A stretch of 64,000 nt of DNA from Phaeosaccion multiseriatum (taxonomy: Eukaryota; Ochrophyta, other classes), in the NCBI GenBank assembly GCA_965112735.1, contig OZ218963.1:806001-870000 (forward strand), read 5' to 3'. The notes below the pieces were generated by a model. That model saw nothing but the letters and a program-made list of their open reading frames with translations, searched no databases and was not told where the DNA came from. This document shows positions 10,390-21,878 of the stretch, in pieces; position 1 is the first letter of the stretch; every line of letters begins with the position of its first letter. Both the position numbers and the translations under genes were made by a program.

Positions 10390-13300
10390 GGAAGAAGAAG
10401 AGGAAGAGGAGGAAGGGGAGGAGGAAACGATATCAATTGCAAAAGTCTCAGGGTTCATCGGCTTCCCTTTCCTCGCTCTTAAGCTCTCTCTCTCAACCAC
10501 AACAAGCGATCACTGCCCAAAGGGACGACCACATCACAGAAGCATGCAGGATAGGCTCTTTAGTTACATGCAGTCAGTAAGGGATGCCACACACAAGTAT
10601 TTGCGCTCGTCCGTGCTGCAGTACAGTAGTTCGCTTCCTAAACCCCTTCAACTCTTCCCTCTTCCCTTCTCTTCACCGCCTCAACTGCTCACTCGTTCGT
10701 GTGGTTTCGTTTGTATATATGTGGTGTTTCACCACAGGTTGTGCCCATGCTCAAGCAGCAGCTGGAGAAGAGCATGCTCGATCGAAACTACGTGCAGCTC
10801 GAGAGGGACACCATCCAGACATTTTACGACATTACAAGAAGGGAGGTCAGAGACTTGAACATGTCGGTGACTTTCAAGGACAGAGAAATGGAGCTCATGG
10901 AGGACAACCACCGAGTGGAGGTTAGAGTCTATATGCAAAAGGTGAAGCATATAGAGTACGAGGAGGCCAACAATTTGAAGCGCATCGCCGCGGAGGGGGA
11001 GGACATGCTCGGGCAAGATAAGGACGCGCACATTGGGAGAGAGATGGCTCTGAAGCGCAATAAGAAGGACTTGAAGAGCGAGCTGGGGGACAGGGCCTTG
11101 CTCAATGCGGAGGAGATTACCCAGGTGAGTGAGATTGGGGTGTCACGAGGGGTGGGGAGTAAGGTAGGGGGAGGGGGGGGGAGGAGGGAGGAAGGGGGGG
11201 AGGGGGGAGGGAGGGAAGAAGGGAGGAAGGAGGGAGGGAGGAAGGAAAGAGGGGAGGGGAGGGAGGGAAGATGGGTGCGGGTGGGAGAGGAGGGGAGAGG
11301 AGGTGAGGGGAGGTTACAGGTTGCTTGATTGCTTGAGTGCTTGAGTTGATCTGATTGGATTTGGTTTCTCTTTGCGTTGCGTTGGGTGTGTGTTTTCCAC
11401 ACGCCACGCCCCCCAAACAGATCAAGGAAGCAAACAACAAGAACCTCACTAAGATGCGCGAGGGGTTCGACACCAACGTGTTCCACCTCCGCAAGCGCTG
11501 CACAGAGCGCCTCGATCAGCTGGAGGAAGACCTTGAGCTCCGGCGCAAGGTAAGGGGGGTGGTGTGAGGCGTTACATAAAGCGTTGCTTCTTCTCTTGCC
11601 CATACTTCAACTCTTGCGAGCTGCTTCTCCTCGCTTTCTGCGTACCGTTTCTTGTTGTCTGTCTCTCTATTCTTTCTCTCTCTCTCTCCTCCCCTCCTCT
11701 CTCTCATGTCTTTCTTTATCCCCCTTTCTCCCCCCCTCTCTCCACCCCCTCCCCCCTCCCCGCCTCCCTTCCCTCTGTATCACCAACAGGTGGGGATCCA
11801 CGAAATCGAAGAGCGCAAGAACCTACACATCAACGATCTCATGCGCAATCATGAGAGGGCCTTCGGACAAATGAAGGCGTATTACAACGATATCACAAAT
11901 GACAACTTAAAGCTCATCAAGTCACTGAAGGACGAGCTGATGGAGATGAGAAAGAGGGCAGTCGGCAATCAGAAGCTTATGTACGACATTGGACAGGCAA
12001 GTTGGATTCCAAGTGGTCGATATTGCGAATCGATATCGAAACTGGGTCGAGGGGGGGGGGGGGATGGATGAATGGAACACCCACTGAAATGAAGTGACTG
12101 GGCAGGAGGACGATACGAGTAGTGAAGGTCTACTGAACTGAAACTGAACTGAAACTGAACTGAAACTGAAATGAAACTGAAATGAAGTGACCTGATTGAG
12201 CAGGAGGTCAGCCCAGCTCATGTTATAGACCCTAAACAAATAATCGATGCCCTCGATCTGAAATATCGATCTATTGAGCAGGAGAACAAGAGGCTGAGTG
12301 AGCCTCTGGCGGCGGCTTTGTCGGACGTGTCCGATCTCAAGGCTAACCTTAAGGACCAGGTGAGTGAGTGAGTGAGTGAGTGAGTGAGTGAGTGAGTGAG
12401 TGAGTGAGTGAGTGAGTGAGTGAGTGAGTGAGTGAGTGAGTGAGTGAGTGAGTGAGTGAGTGAGTGAGTGAGTGAGTGAGTGAGTGAGTGAGTGAGTGAG
12501 TGAGTGAGTGAGTGAGTGAGTGAGTGAGTGAGTGAGTGAGTGGGTGGGTGGGTGAGTGAGTGAGTGAGTGAGTGAGTGAGAGAGGGAGTGAGTGAATGAG
12601 TGAGTGAGTGACTGCGTGAGTGAGTGACTGCGTGAGTGAGTGAGTGAGTGAGTGGGTGAGTGAGTGAGTGAGCGAGTGAGTGAATGAGTGAGTGAGTGAG
12701 TGAGTGAGCGAGTGAGTGAGTGGGTGAGTGAGTGAGTGAGTGAGTGAGTGAGTGAGTGAGCGAGTGAGTGAGTGAGTGAGTGAGTGAGTGATTGAGTGAG
12801 TGAGTGATTGAGTGAGTGAGTGAGTGAGTGAGTGAGTGAGTGAGTGAGTGAGTGAGTGAGTGAGTGAGTGAGTGAGTGAGTGAGTGAGTGAGTGAGTGAG
12901 TGAGTGAGTGAGTGAGTGAGTGAGTGAGTGAGTGATGTGAGTGAGTGAGTGAGTAGGTCAGTGAGTAGGTCAGTGAGTAGGTGAGTGAGTGGGGGTTGAT
13001 AGGAGTGACGGGAGGGGGGACGTATACGAGGACAGTGGGGGAAGGGGGGGGGGGGTCATGAGCATAAACTACAAAACAATACAGTTACAGAAAAACTAAA
13101 ACCTGAAACTGCAACACCCATCACAGGACAAAGATCGATTGAGCCTGTCCAATGCACGAGCGCGGCTGAGGATACTTAAGGAGGAGTTGGAGGAGCTGAG
13201 AGAGACGCACGCGGAGAAGGAGGTGGAATTTGATCAGGTGGAGAGGGATAGAGACGACCTCTATGAGCAGTTCGAGGAGGTGAGTGGATGGATGGATGGC

Positions 13301-14496
13301 AGCGGATGGTAGCGGATGGCAGTGAATGGCAGCGGATTGCAGTGGGTGTCAGGACACGGGGAGGGGTTAAGGAATGGGCCGCAAGGAAGGGGTACGACTT
13401 GAACCGCCGCCTCCCTCCCCCTCTCCCTCTCTCTCTCCCTCCCTCCCTCCCTCCCTCTCCCTCTCTCTCTCTCTCCCTCCCTCCCCCCCTCCCTCCCTGC
13501 CTCCCTCCCTGCCTCCCTCCCTCCCTCCCTCCCCCTCTCCCTCTCTCTCTCCCTCCATCCCTCCCCCCCTCCCTGCCTGCCTCCCTCCCTCCCTCCCTCC
13601 CTCCCTCCCTCTCTCCCTCCCTCCCTCCCTCCCCCTCTACTCCCCTCCCTCTCTGCCTCCCTCCCTGCCTCCCTCCCTCCACATATACACAGGCGGTGCA
13701 GGAGATCCAACAGAAGAGCAACTTCCGCAACCTTGTGCTGGAGCAGAAGATGCACAACATGGAGGGGAGCATAGAGAAGAGTGGGCTGCAGCTCAACGAG
13801 ATCATCGACGCCGCCCAGCTCGACCCCACCGAGGTAAGTTTGAGTTTCAGTTTCGAATGTCAGCAGCCTCTGCGTGGGCCATCGTCATCTTGTGTTGTTG
13901 AGTAGCGTGGGAGGGACAAATAAGCACTTCCCTCTTAACCCCTCCCTCCCCTCCTCCCCCACTCCCGCTCTCCCTCCCTCCCGCTCTTCCTCTTTTCCTC
14001 CCCCTACCTTCCCTCCCCCCTACCTTCCCTCCTCTCTCCCTCCCTCCTTCCTTCCTCCCCTCCCTCCCTCCCTCCCTCCCTCCCTCCCTCCCTCCCGCCC
14101 TCCCTCCCTTCCTTCCTTCCTTCCTTCCTTCCTTCCTCCCTCTCTCCCTTCCTTCTTCCTTCCTCTCCGCCTCCCTCCCTCCGTATCACCAACAGGTGGA
14201 CCAGCTGATGGGTGGTCTGGACGAGATGCTTTCTGCTAAGAACGCCACCATCAAGGACCTGCAGTTCCAGCTCGTCAAGGTCGCCAAGGTGAGTGGGGAG
14301 TTCAAGTTCGAGTTTCAGTTTTTCAGAGTGCCTACTTTCTATACAGATAAGGTCATACGAACTAAAAACTCTATATCCCTGGTTGGTGGTGACTCCTCTC
14401 CGGATCGGTCATGGTCCTCAGGTCTATTGAACTGAAACTGAAACTGAATCCCTGCCCTCTTCCCCCCCCCCCTCGCCCTCTTGTCTCTGTCCCTCC

Positions 14497-14528
<32 letters not shown>

Positions 14529-14747
14529 CTATCTCTCTCTGCCTTTTCCTCTCTCCCTCTCTGTCCACTAAACCACCGAACCATCCCCAACCATCGCACA
14601 CACACACAGCGCTACAACGACTCGAGACGAACGTACGAACAGAAGCTTGTGGATATCGGAATTCCGCAGTCAGAGTTCGCGTCCATCGGCTTTGCCCCAC
14701 TGCGGTACCACACTTACTCCGGGCCAGCAGGCCTCGTGGTCAAGTAA
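10183..14747 (+). CDS. DRC4: Nexin-dynein regulatory complex subunit 4 (DRC4/GAS8), complete
   Basis: Coiled-coil subunit of the nexin-dynein regulatory complex linking axonemal doublets (Chlamydomonas PF2, human GAS8). Nine exons: 10183-10290, 10738-11124, 11421-11549, 11790-11996, 12282-12359, 13127-13279, 13693-13833, 14196-14288, 14610-14747. All junctions are phase 0, giving 477 aa, almost the length of human GAS8. It has a Lys-rich N-terminus (MPPKKKGKGKGKK), helical family blocks such as YYNDITNDNLKLIKSLKDE, LMYDIGQ joined to ENKRLSEPL, and the ending GPAGLVVK. Intron 4 uses a GC donor (AG|GCAAGT at 11997). An alternative acceptor at 12204 would add 26 in-frame residues but breaks the family block, so 12282 was chosen. 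Intron 5 is a GTGA array starting at the donor. Confidence 0.95.
12360..12995 (+). repeat. (GTGA)n array filling the start of DRC4 intron 5
   Basis: The donor GTGAGT at 12360 is itself the first repeat unit; the array runs about 630 bp with scattered GGGA, GCGA, GAAT and GATT variants and then decays into GTGAGTAGGTCA units. Confidence 0.97.
13425..13680 (+). repeat. CT-rich (CCCT/CTCT)n tract before DRC4 exon 7
   Basis: Mixed CCCT, CTCT and CTGC units end in ACATATACACAG, the acceptor of exon 7. A similar CCCT/CCTT tract at 13935-14180 precedes exon 8. Confidence 0.9.
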
Positions 14748-15094
14748 AGCAGGAAAAGTCAAGTTCAAGTCAAGTATAGGAGAGTGAGCTTTTTGTGTGT
14801 ATAAAGTATATAGGTCAAGGCCATAAGGGAGAAGTGGACAAGAGGGCAGCCGAATCTATCCATCCCGTAATCAATCAATCGATCAATCAATCAATCGACC
14901 GATCAATCAATCAATCATGCGCTGCGCATCAACCACCCCCTCGTCCTTCTCTTCGCCTCTTTTGATTAAACTTAATTGCCGCCATTAGTGTTTCTCACCC
15001 CCCTTACCTACCCTTACGTAACCGTCTCACACCCCTTACGTAACCGTCTCACACCCCTTACGTATACATTGGCCTCGCTGCGTGCGTGCGTGTG

Positions 15095-15130
<36 letters not shown>

Positions 15131-15208
15131 GAAAGAGAGAGAGAGAGAGAGAGAGTGTGTGTGTGTATGTGTGCGTGCGTGTGTGCACACGTGCGTGTGT
15201 GTGTTTAC
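14748..15208. other. Convergent intergenic region between DRC4 and the kelch gene
   Basis: Contains an (AATC)n run (14870-14916), two to three copies of a block around CCTTACGTAACCGTCTCACA (about 15003-15065), and GT and GA dinucleotide runs (15095-15200). No gene seen. Confidence 0.6.
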
Positions 15209-15421
15209 CTACAAGTGCCTCACCGGCCCTTTTGCCTTGTACACTTTGGCTTCAAAGCCGTCGCCAACGAACCCCCCGAAGAGCAACAAGTCCTCCCCAA
15301 TGCGTGTCAGGGTGTGACCACTCCTTCCGTCCACGGGCGACTCCCCAGGAAAGCCCATATTCGTCTCGTCTACCCACTCACATGCAGGCGGCACAGGGGG
15401 AGGAGGAGGGAAAGGCTCACC

Positions 15422-15454
<33 letters not shown>

Positions 15455-17656
15455 ACTACTACTATTATTACTGCTTCCCACTTTGCTGCTGTTACTGCTG
15501 CTGCCCATATGACTACTGCTGCCGGTGGTGGTGATGGCGCGGACATCGATGGCCCAGAGGTCGTCTAAGTGTGCCATGATGACCTCCACTTCTTCCTCTT
15601 CTTCTTCCTCTTCAACCTCTTGCCCTTCGTGCTTCATCAACTGCTGCTGCTGGTGCTGCTGCTTGGGTATCTCCACCAGCCCATGACCCCCAAACAGAAA
15701 CACCACATCCCCCACGCTCTCCAACGCACTTAGACGCCGAGGGGACGGACCTACCCCCTCGAGCATCACAGGAGTCCAGGTGCAGCTCCACACGGAACTG
15801 TAACTGCCGTAACTGCCACTTGTCGTACTGCTGAAATTGCTGTTGGGCGCTCGTTCCCCTCTCCTTCCTCCTTGCCCTTGCCCTTCTTCTTGAGCAGCAG
15901 AAACCAAGCTCTGCTGCCCCCAACGCCGCTCGCACACCCACAAGTCGTTGAGAGGTTGGGTCTCCGCCTGCTGCCCCCCGTGGTCGTCGTCGCCAGGCCC
16001 AGCCCCACCCCCAGTGCCATTCCTGTTGCCCACCCCATTCTCCCCCTTCTCCTCCTCCTCCCCCTCCTCCTCCGCCACCTCCATCCCCTCCCCATCCACT
16101 GCCATCGCCGTCGCCATCTCCTCCTCCTGGACAGAGTACCCAACTCCACCAAACAGCACAAGAGTCCCCGCGGAGGTTGCAGTGATTGAGTGGTCGGAGC
16201 GGGCACAGGGACACGGTTGCAGCGAGGAGGGCGAGGAGGGCATCGAGGAGGACTCCTCAACACCTCCACCACCTCCTCCTCCTCCTTCTTCTTCCCGGCC
16301 CTTGTCGCCGATTGCAACAGTCTCGCTGCTGCCCATCTGCCTGTTGCTGCTGCTTTCGGGGTTACACACCTCTACCACCGCTCGCTCCCACTGGCGACGC
16401 CCAACGTCAAACACCCAAAGGTCGTCCAGCAAACCTCCGGCCCCCTCGCCACCGTGGACGCACACAAAGCCTCTGCCTCCTCCTCCTCTTCCCCGTCCAC
16501 TGCCATCGCCACTCCCCCAGGCGCATTGCGCATGGTTGATTCTCCCTTCGGGCGCCTCCCCCTCGTCCCTCCGCCTGCTCCTACTCAGTCGGGCGGGTGG
16601 CTCTGTTTCAACAGCAGCAGCAGAAGCAGCAGTAGTAGTAGCAGCTGGTGGTGGTGCAGCAGTTGGTGATACAGCGCGGCCGGAGTGCTCCCTGCTCCAT
16701 GCGACGGCACTTGGTGAGAAGCTCCACAAGTCGTTTAGATAAGCATCTCCATCCGTGCCTCCAAACAAGAACAGAGTGTTCTCATCAGCTCCCTCCTCCT
16801 CCTCCTCCTCCTCCTCTTCCACCACCACCACCCCTCCGCCGTCTGTGTCATCTTCGTCCATTGGAGCGGCGTCGCTGTTGGTGCTCGTCCCACTATTGTT
16901 TTGGCACTGCTGCTGCTGCTGCTGCTTCTTTGCCAGCTGCTGCCCGTGGCAAGTCCTGGAGATGATGCCGCAGCCTCGGGCATAGATGCGGGGGAAGGGA
17001 GAAGCGCCGCCTCCTGCTGCTTGTACTACTTCTACTCGACTCCACGCCAGCGCTGTGGTGTCAAAGTTCCACACCTCCTAAGATGGGCCCACGGCGGCAT
17101 GTGTGGGGGGGGGAGACAGAGGGAGAGGAATGAAGATGAGGGCAAGTGGGACGAGAGGAACGGAAAAAGCCCTGTCCAACGTGGACCACCACATGATAGG
17201 ACTCGTACGGACGGCCAAGAACTCATACGAAGACAAGGGGAGTCATTTCATTCGGCAACCAAGGCCGATACTGCTGGCCGCGAGCTAGCTACAGGAGACA
17301 GCGACGGTACAGGAAGATAGAGAGGACACACGCACGAGGAGAGGGGGGGGGGGGGGAGAAAAGCGAATGATGGAGGTGGATGAAGGAGAGTGTGTGTGTG
17401 TGTGAGAAACTACTTATCCCCTCCCCTCCGCTCTCTCTCTCTCACCTACCTCGAGAGCGCCCTTCTCGTTCATCCCCCCCACCACGAGGAGATTCCCGCT
17501 GCTAGTGGTGATGGTCGTGTGGTCCGTCCTCCCCTCAGGACAAAGCCCCCCCCCCCCGGCCCTGGCCTTGGCTCCATCCGACGCTCTGGAACTCCTCTTT
17601 CCTTTGCCTGGTCGTGTTTGCACAGGGCGGAGCTCGCTCCAAAGTGACAGAGTCAT
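15209..17656 (-). CDS. Kelch-repeat beta-propeller protein with long low-complexity insertions
   Basis: Two exons, 17656-17450 and 17077-15209 (about 691 aa), joined in phase 0 so that NEKGALE runs into [16 protein letters not shown], a complete kelch blade edge. Further blades carry GG and the conserved [67 protein letters not shown] and [20 protein letters not shown]. Six or so blades predict one propeller used for protein binding; no BTB or F-box is visible. Poly-Gln, Glu, Ser and Ala insertions (CTG and CTC triplet runs) sit between blades as likely surface loops. An upstream in-frame ATG at 17776 would add 40 residues but lies 24 bases from the divergent sulfotransferase start, so 17656 is preferred. 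Partner unknown. Confidence 0.82.
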
Positions 17657-17800
17657 CTGCAATCTCTGTGCGAGAGAGGGAAGGAAAAGAGAGGGCAGAA
17701 GGAGAAGGTTGCGCGTTGGTGCTACGTATGTTGTCGAGTCAGCTTCTTGTTTATCCGCCCGTTGTTCGTATGCCATAAAAACCCAGGCAAGGGGCGAAAG
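17657..17800. promoter_or_regulatory. Putative bidirectional promoter, kelch gene / sulfotransferase gene
   Basis: Only 144 bases separate the two divergent start codons. Shared or overlapping promoter elements are implied by the spacing; no TATA box or defined motif was recognised. Confidence 0.5.
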
Positions 17801-18341
17801 ATGGCGCGCAGAAGAAGGGGAAGAGGAACTAGCAGCGCGGGTGGAAGCTGCGCTCGGAGCTCATGTATCGCGGTCTTCATGGGCACGTGTCTCCTCTTTA
17901 TGGTGCTCTTCAATAGCGGCACAGGATGGGGGACAAAGAAGGGCAACCTCCGTGGAGAGAGTGAGTAAAACGGAGGAGGGAGGGGAAGGAACAGGGTGGG
18001 ACTACTTCATCACCTGCGTTTGTGCGTGTGAAATACTATCGGGGTGGAGCGGAGCTCCTTATCAGCGGGGGGAAAGTGTGTCCTCCGCTGCGAGAGAAGC
18101 TAAAGAGTCATTGGTCTCTCTCGCCCATCGCCACGACAAATTGCAATCCAATCCTTGGCGTTCTGATGCCTTCTTCGATATGTGATTCACCCTTGTCGCT
18201 TGGGCACTTAATTCCTTCCAACTTGGCCCCACTATCAACAGCAGGGAGTGGGTGTGGTCCCGTCTATTATCGTGTGGCGCTTGCTGCCCCGCTCTCTCTC
18301 ACTCTCTCTCCTCCTTCTCTCTCTCTCTTCCCATCTCCTCC

Positions 18342-18379
<38 letters not shown>

Positions 18380-21300
18380 CTCCCATTTCTCGTTCGCCCT
18401 CGCGTCTACTCCATATAGAGATCAAGGTGAGACAAACTGGCCACAGACAAGGGCAGGGGTAAAGGATTGCACTCCGCCTGGAGAAGAGGGGAAAAGAGCG
18501 GTACCCTCTATCTACCCGCCACCCCCTATCCTTTCTCATGCGCCCAGTTTAGCTAACGTATTGCGCGGTGTATTTGTTGTGTGTCCATGGATGAATGACA
18601 GACCGGAGCAGGGGGCATGCTTGATCAGAAAGGAGCAGGAGCAGGAGGAGGAGGAGGAGGAGAAGAAGAAGAAGAAGGAGGAGGAGGAGGAGGAGGAGGA
18701 GGAGGAGGAGGAGGAGGAGGAGGAGGAGGAAAAGAAGAAGAAAAAGTGAATGTTTCAGGGGGCGCTGCGGCTTCAGCGAAGGGGGGAATCGCAGCTGAGG
18801 AAGGAGTGGGAGTAGAGGCAGAGCAAGCTGCAGCGGCAGTAGTAGAAGGAGAAGCGGAAGTCAAGCAAGAAGGAGGAGGAGGAGGAGGAGGAGGAGGAGG
18901 AGGAGGAGGAGGAGGGGGGGGGGAGGAGAAGGAGTGGGAGCAGAGAAACCAGCAGCTGCAGCAGCAGAAAAAGCAGGAGCAGGAGCAGCAGCAGCGCAGC
19001 AGAAGGTTAAGAAGCCCGCTACCGGCAATAAGGCAATGGAGGACTTCTTACAGTTTGGCGTGTCCAAAGACTTTGCCAACACGCTGTACGACCAACACGC
19101 CAACAAGGAGGGGGGCATGGAAGCCGAGTACGACGGTTACTCGTGGCAGCCCGTGGGCTTTATGCGCAACGTCACGTCCACTCGGAAACTCTCTGACCCC
19201 AGGGGGGTGGACGGTTTCGTGAGGTTCTGCAAGCTTGACTACAAGGCGTATCAGGATGAGCCGCAGGTGAGTGTGAGTTGTTGTTGTTGACGCTTCGGTT
19301 TGAGTGGAGCTATCATCAGAGTGTGAGTTGGAGTTCATTACCCCCCCCCTCCCCTTCCCTTTGCCAGGTTGGTTCAAAAGATTGGTCGTGGTAAGGTCTA
19401 CGAAACTTGAAGTGAAACAGATCCCCCCCCCCTCCTCCTCTTGGTCCTCCTCATCCTCCTCGCCCTCCTCCTGCTCCTCCTCCTCCCCCTCCTTGTCATC
19501 GTCCTCCTCCTTCTTGTCCTCTTCCTCCGTCCCTCCCTCCCTCCCGTCCCTCCCTACCTACCTCCCCCCTATACCCCTCCACCCCACGCACCCACGTACC
19601 CTATCAGACCGTTCCCATGATGCAGATGCTCGTCAAGGCGACGAAGGAGTGCGGCAAGGCCGCCAACATCACGCGTGTGTACCACATGGACGATCTCACT
19701 CAAGCAGTCGAGGCAGACACGACAGGGAGCAAGTATCCCTTCCCCGCGGGATTCATCTTTCATCAGGTACGTGCCGACGTGTGTGTGTGCATGTGTGTGT
19801 GTGTGCGTGCGTGTGTGTGTGCATGTGTGTGTGTGTGCGCGCGCGCGTGTGTGCCTGTCTGTGTTTCAGATTTCACACCCCACAAACCCCTCCCCAGCAT
19901 CGCCCTCGGCACTCACCTCTTCCTCCCTCTCCCTCTCCCCCTCCTCCTCCTCCTCCTCCTCCTCCTCCCCATCCTCCTCCTCCTCCTCCTCCTCCTCCTC
20001 CTCCTCCTCCTCCCCCTCCTCCTCCCTCCTCCTCCTCCTCCTCCCCCTCCTCCTCCTCCTCCTCCTCCTCCTCCTCCTCCTCCTCCTCCTCCTCCTCCTC
20101 CTCCTCCTCCTCCCCCTCCTCCTCCTCCTCCTCCTCCTCCTCCTCCTCCTCCTCCTCCTCCTCCTCCTCCTCCTCCTCCTCCTCCTCCTCCTCCTCCTCC
20201 TCCTCCTCCTCCTCCTCCTCCTCCTCCTCCTCCTCCTCCTCCTCCTCCTCCTCCTCCTCCTCCTCCTCCTCCTCCTCCTCCTCCTCCTCCTCCTCCTCCT
20301 CCTCCTCCTCCTCCTCCTCCTCCTCCTCCTCCTCCTCCTCCCCTCAATAGACCCGATGTGGCTCTACTTTGGCCGCCAATATGATCGCGAGTGTGCCCAC
20401 GAACGTTATGCAGAGCGAGAGCGCCCCTCCAGCGGTAGGTACCTCATTGACTTACTTCCTAGGTACCTCATTGACTTACTTCCTACTTGTGACTCTTGCT
20501 GTTACTCATTCTATTGACGTACTGCCAACTACTCACTCTCACCGACTTACTACTCACTCATGTGATGCATCGGTCACTTCCATCCACTGACTGCCGCCCG
20601 TCCCCATCATCCATCCACTTCCACTTCCATCTCCACCCCCATGATTCATCGCTCCATCAGGTGGTGATTAATAGGTTAGCGACACCCCAAACCCCGCGGC
20701 CTGACCGCCTACGCATGCTGCGGGTCATCATGCGCATACAGGTCAGTGAGCACTAAGTCAGTGGGTGGTTAGTAAGTCAGTGGGTGGTTAGTAAGTCAGT
20801 AGTGGGTGGGTAGTGAGTCAGTAGCGGGTGGGTAGTGAGTCATGATTGGATGGGCAGTAGTTTACTGGGTGTTTGGGTGTGTGTGTGTGGGTATGAAGTC
20901 AGTGGGTGGGTGTGTGTGGGTATTAAGTCAGTGGGTGGGTGTGTGTGGGTATTAAGTCAGTGGGTGGGTGGGTGTGGGTATGAAGTCAGTGGGTGGGTGG
21001 GTGTGGGTATTAAGTCAGTGGGTGGGTGGGTGTGGGTATTAATTCAGTGGGTGGGTGTGTGGGTATTAAGTCAGTGGGTGGGTGGGTGTGGGTATTAAGT
21101 CAGTGGGTGGGTGTGTGGGTGGGCAGAGAGGGTGGGCAGGGGACCGTTTCACTCGTAACAATCGACTCTTCTCCTTATCTGTCTCTCTCTCTCGTCCTCC
21201 TCTCTGTCTGTCTCCTCTCTCTCTCCCTTCCTCTCTCTCTCCTTTCTCCCTCACCCACTCTCTCTCCCTCTCTCCTCTCTCTCTGTCTTGTCTCTCTCTC

Positions 21301-21845
21301 TCTCTTCTCGCTCCTCCCTCCCTCTCTCTCTCTCCACATAGGGCTATATTCCAGGGCACACGCACTCTTTTTTCAAGTTCCAAAATGCGAAATTGGTGAA
21401 CGATATGACAGACGCATTCCCAGAAACGCCTTGGGTGTATCTCTTTCGCGAGCCGACGGAGGTGAGGAGTGGGACGGAGGGACGGGGGTGAGGTGCGGGG
21501 AGGGGAGCTTAGCAGTCGGAGGGTGTAGGAGAGGGTTGGGGGGTGGGGTGAGGGGAGGAGGAGGAGGAGGAGGAGGAGGAGGAGGAGGAGGAGGAGTCCT
21601 CAGTCACTGTCATTCTCACCCCCCTTGGCCGCCGCCATGCTTTTCTGTTCCGCGTCCTCTTCCTTATTATTCATTCCGTTTAATTCATTCCTTCACTCTT
21701 TCCTTTCCCACCCCCTCCCACCCTCCCTCCTCCCCTCCCTCTCTCATCCACTCGCTCACTCACTCACTCATGAACTCCCTCTCTCCTCCCCTCCCTCGCT
21801 CTCTCCCTCCCTCTCTCGCCCCCCCCCCACCCTCCCTCTCTCCCT

Positions 21846-21878
<33 letters not shown>

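Noticed and set aside
12204-12281. Extra 26 codons at the start of DRC4 exon 5
   Set aside because: They would split the conserved LMYDIGQ-ENKRLSEPL block; kept only as a possible isoform.
19304-20517. Poly-Ser, poly-Pro, poly-Leu and poly-Gly frames
   Set aside because: All come from the CTC array inside a sulfotransferase intron.
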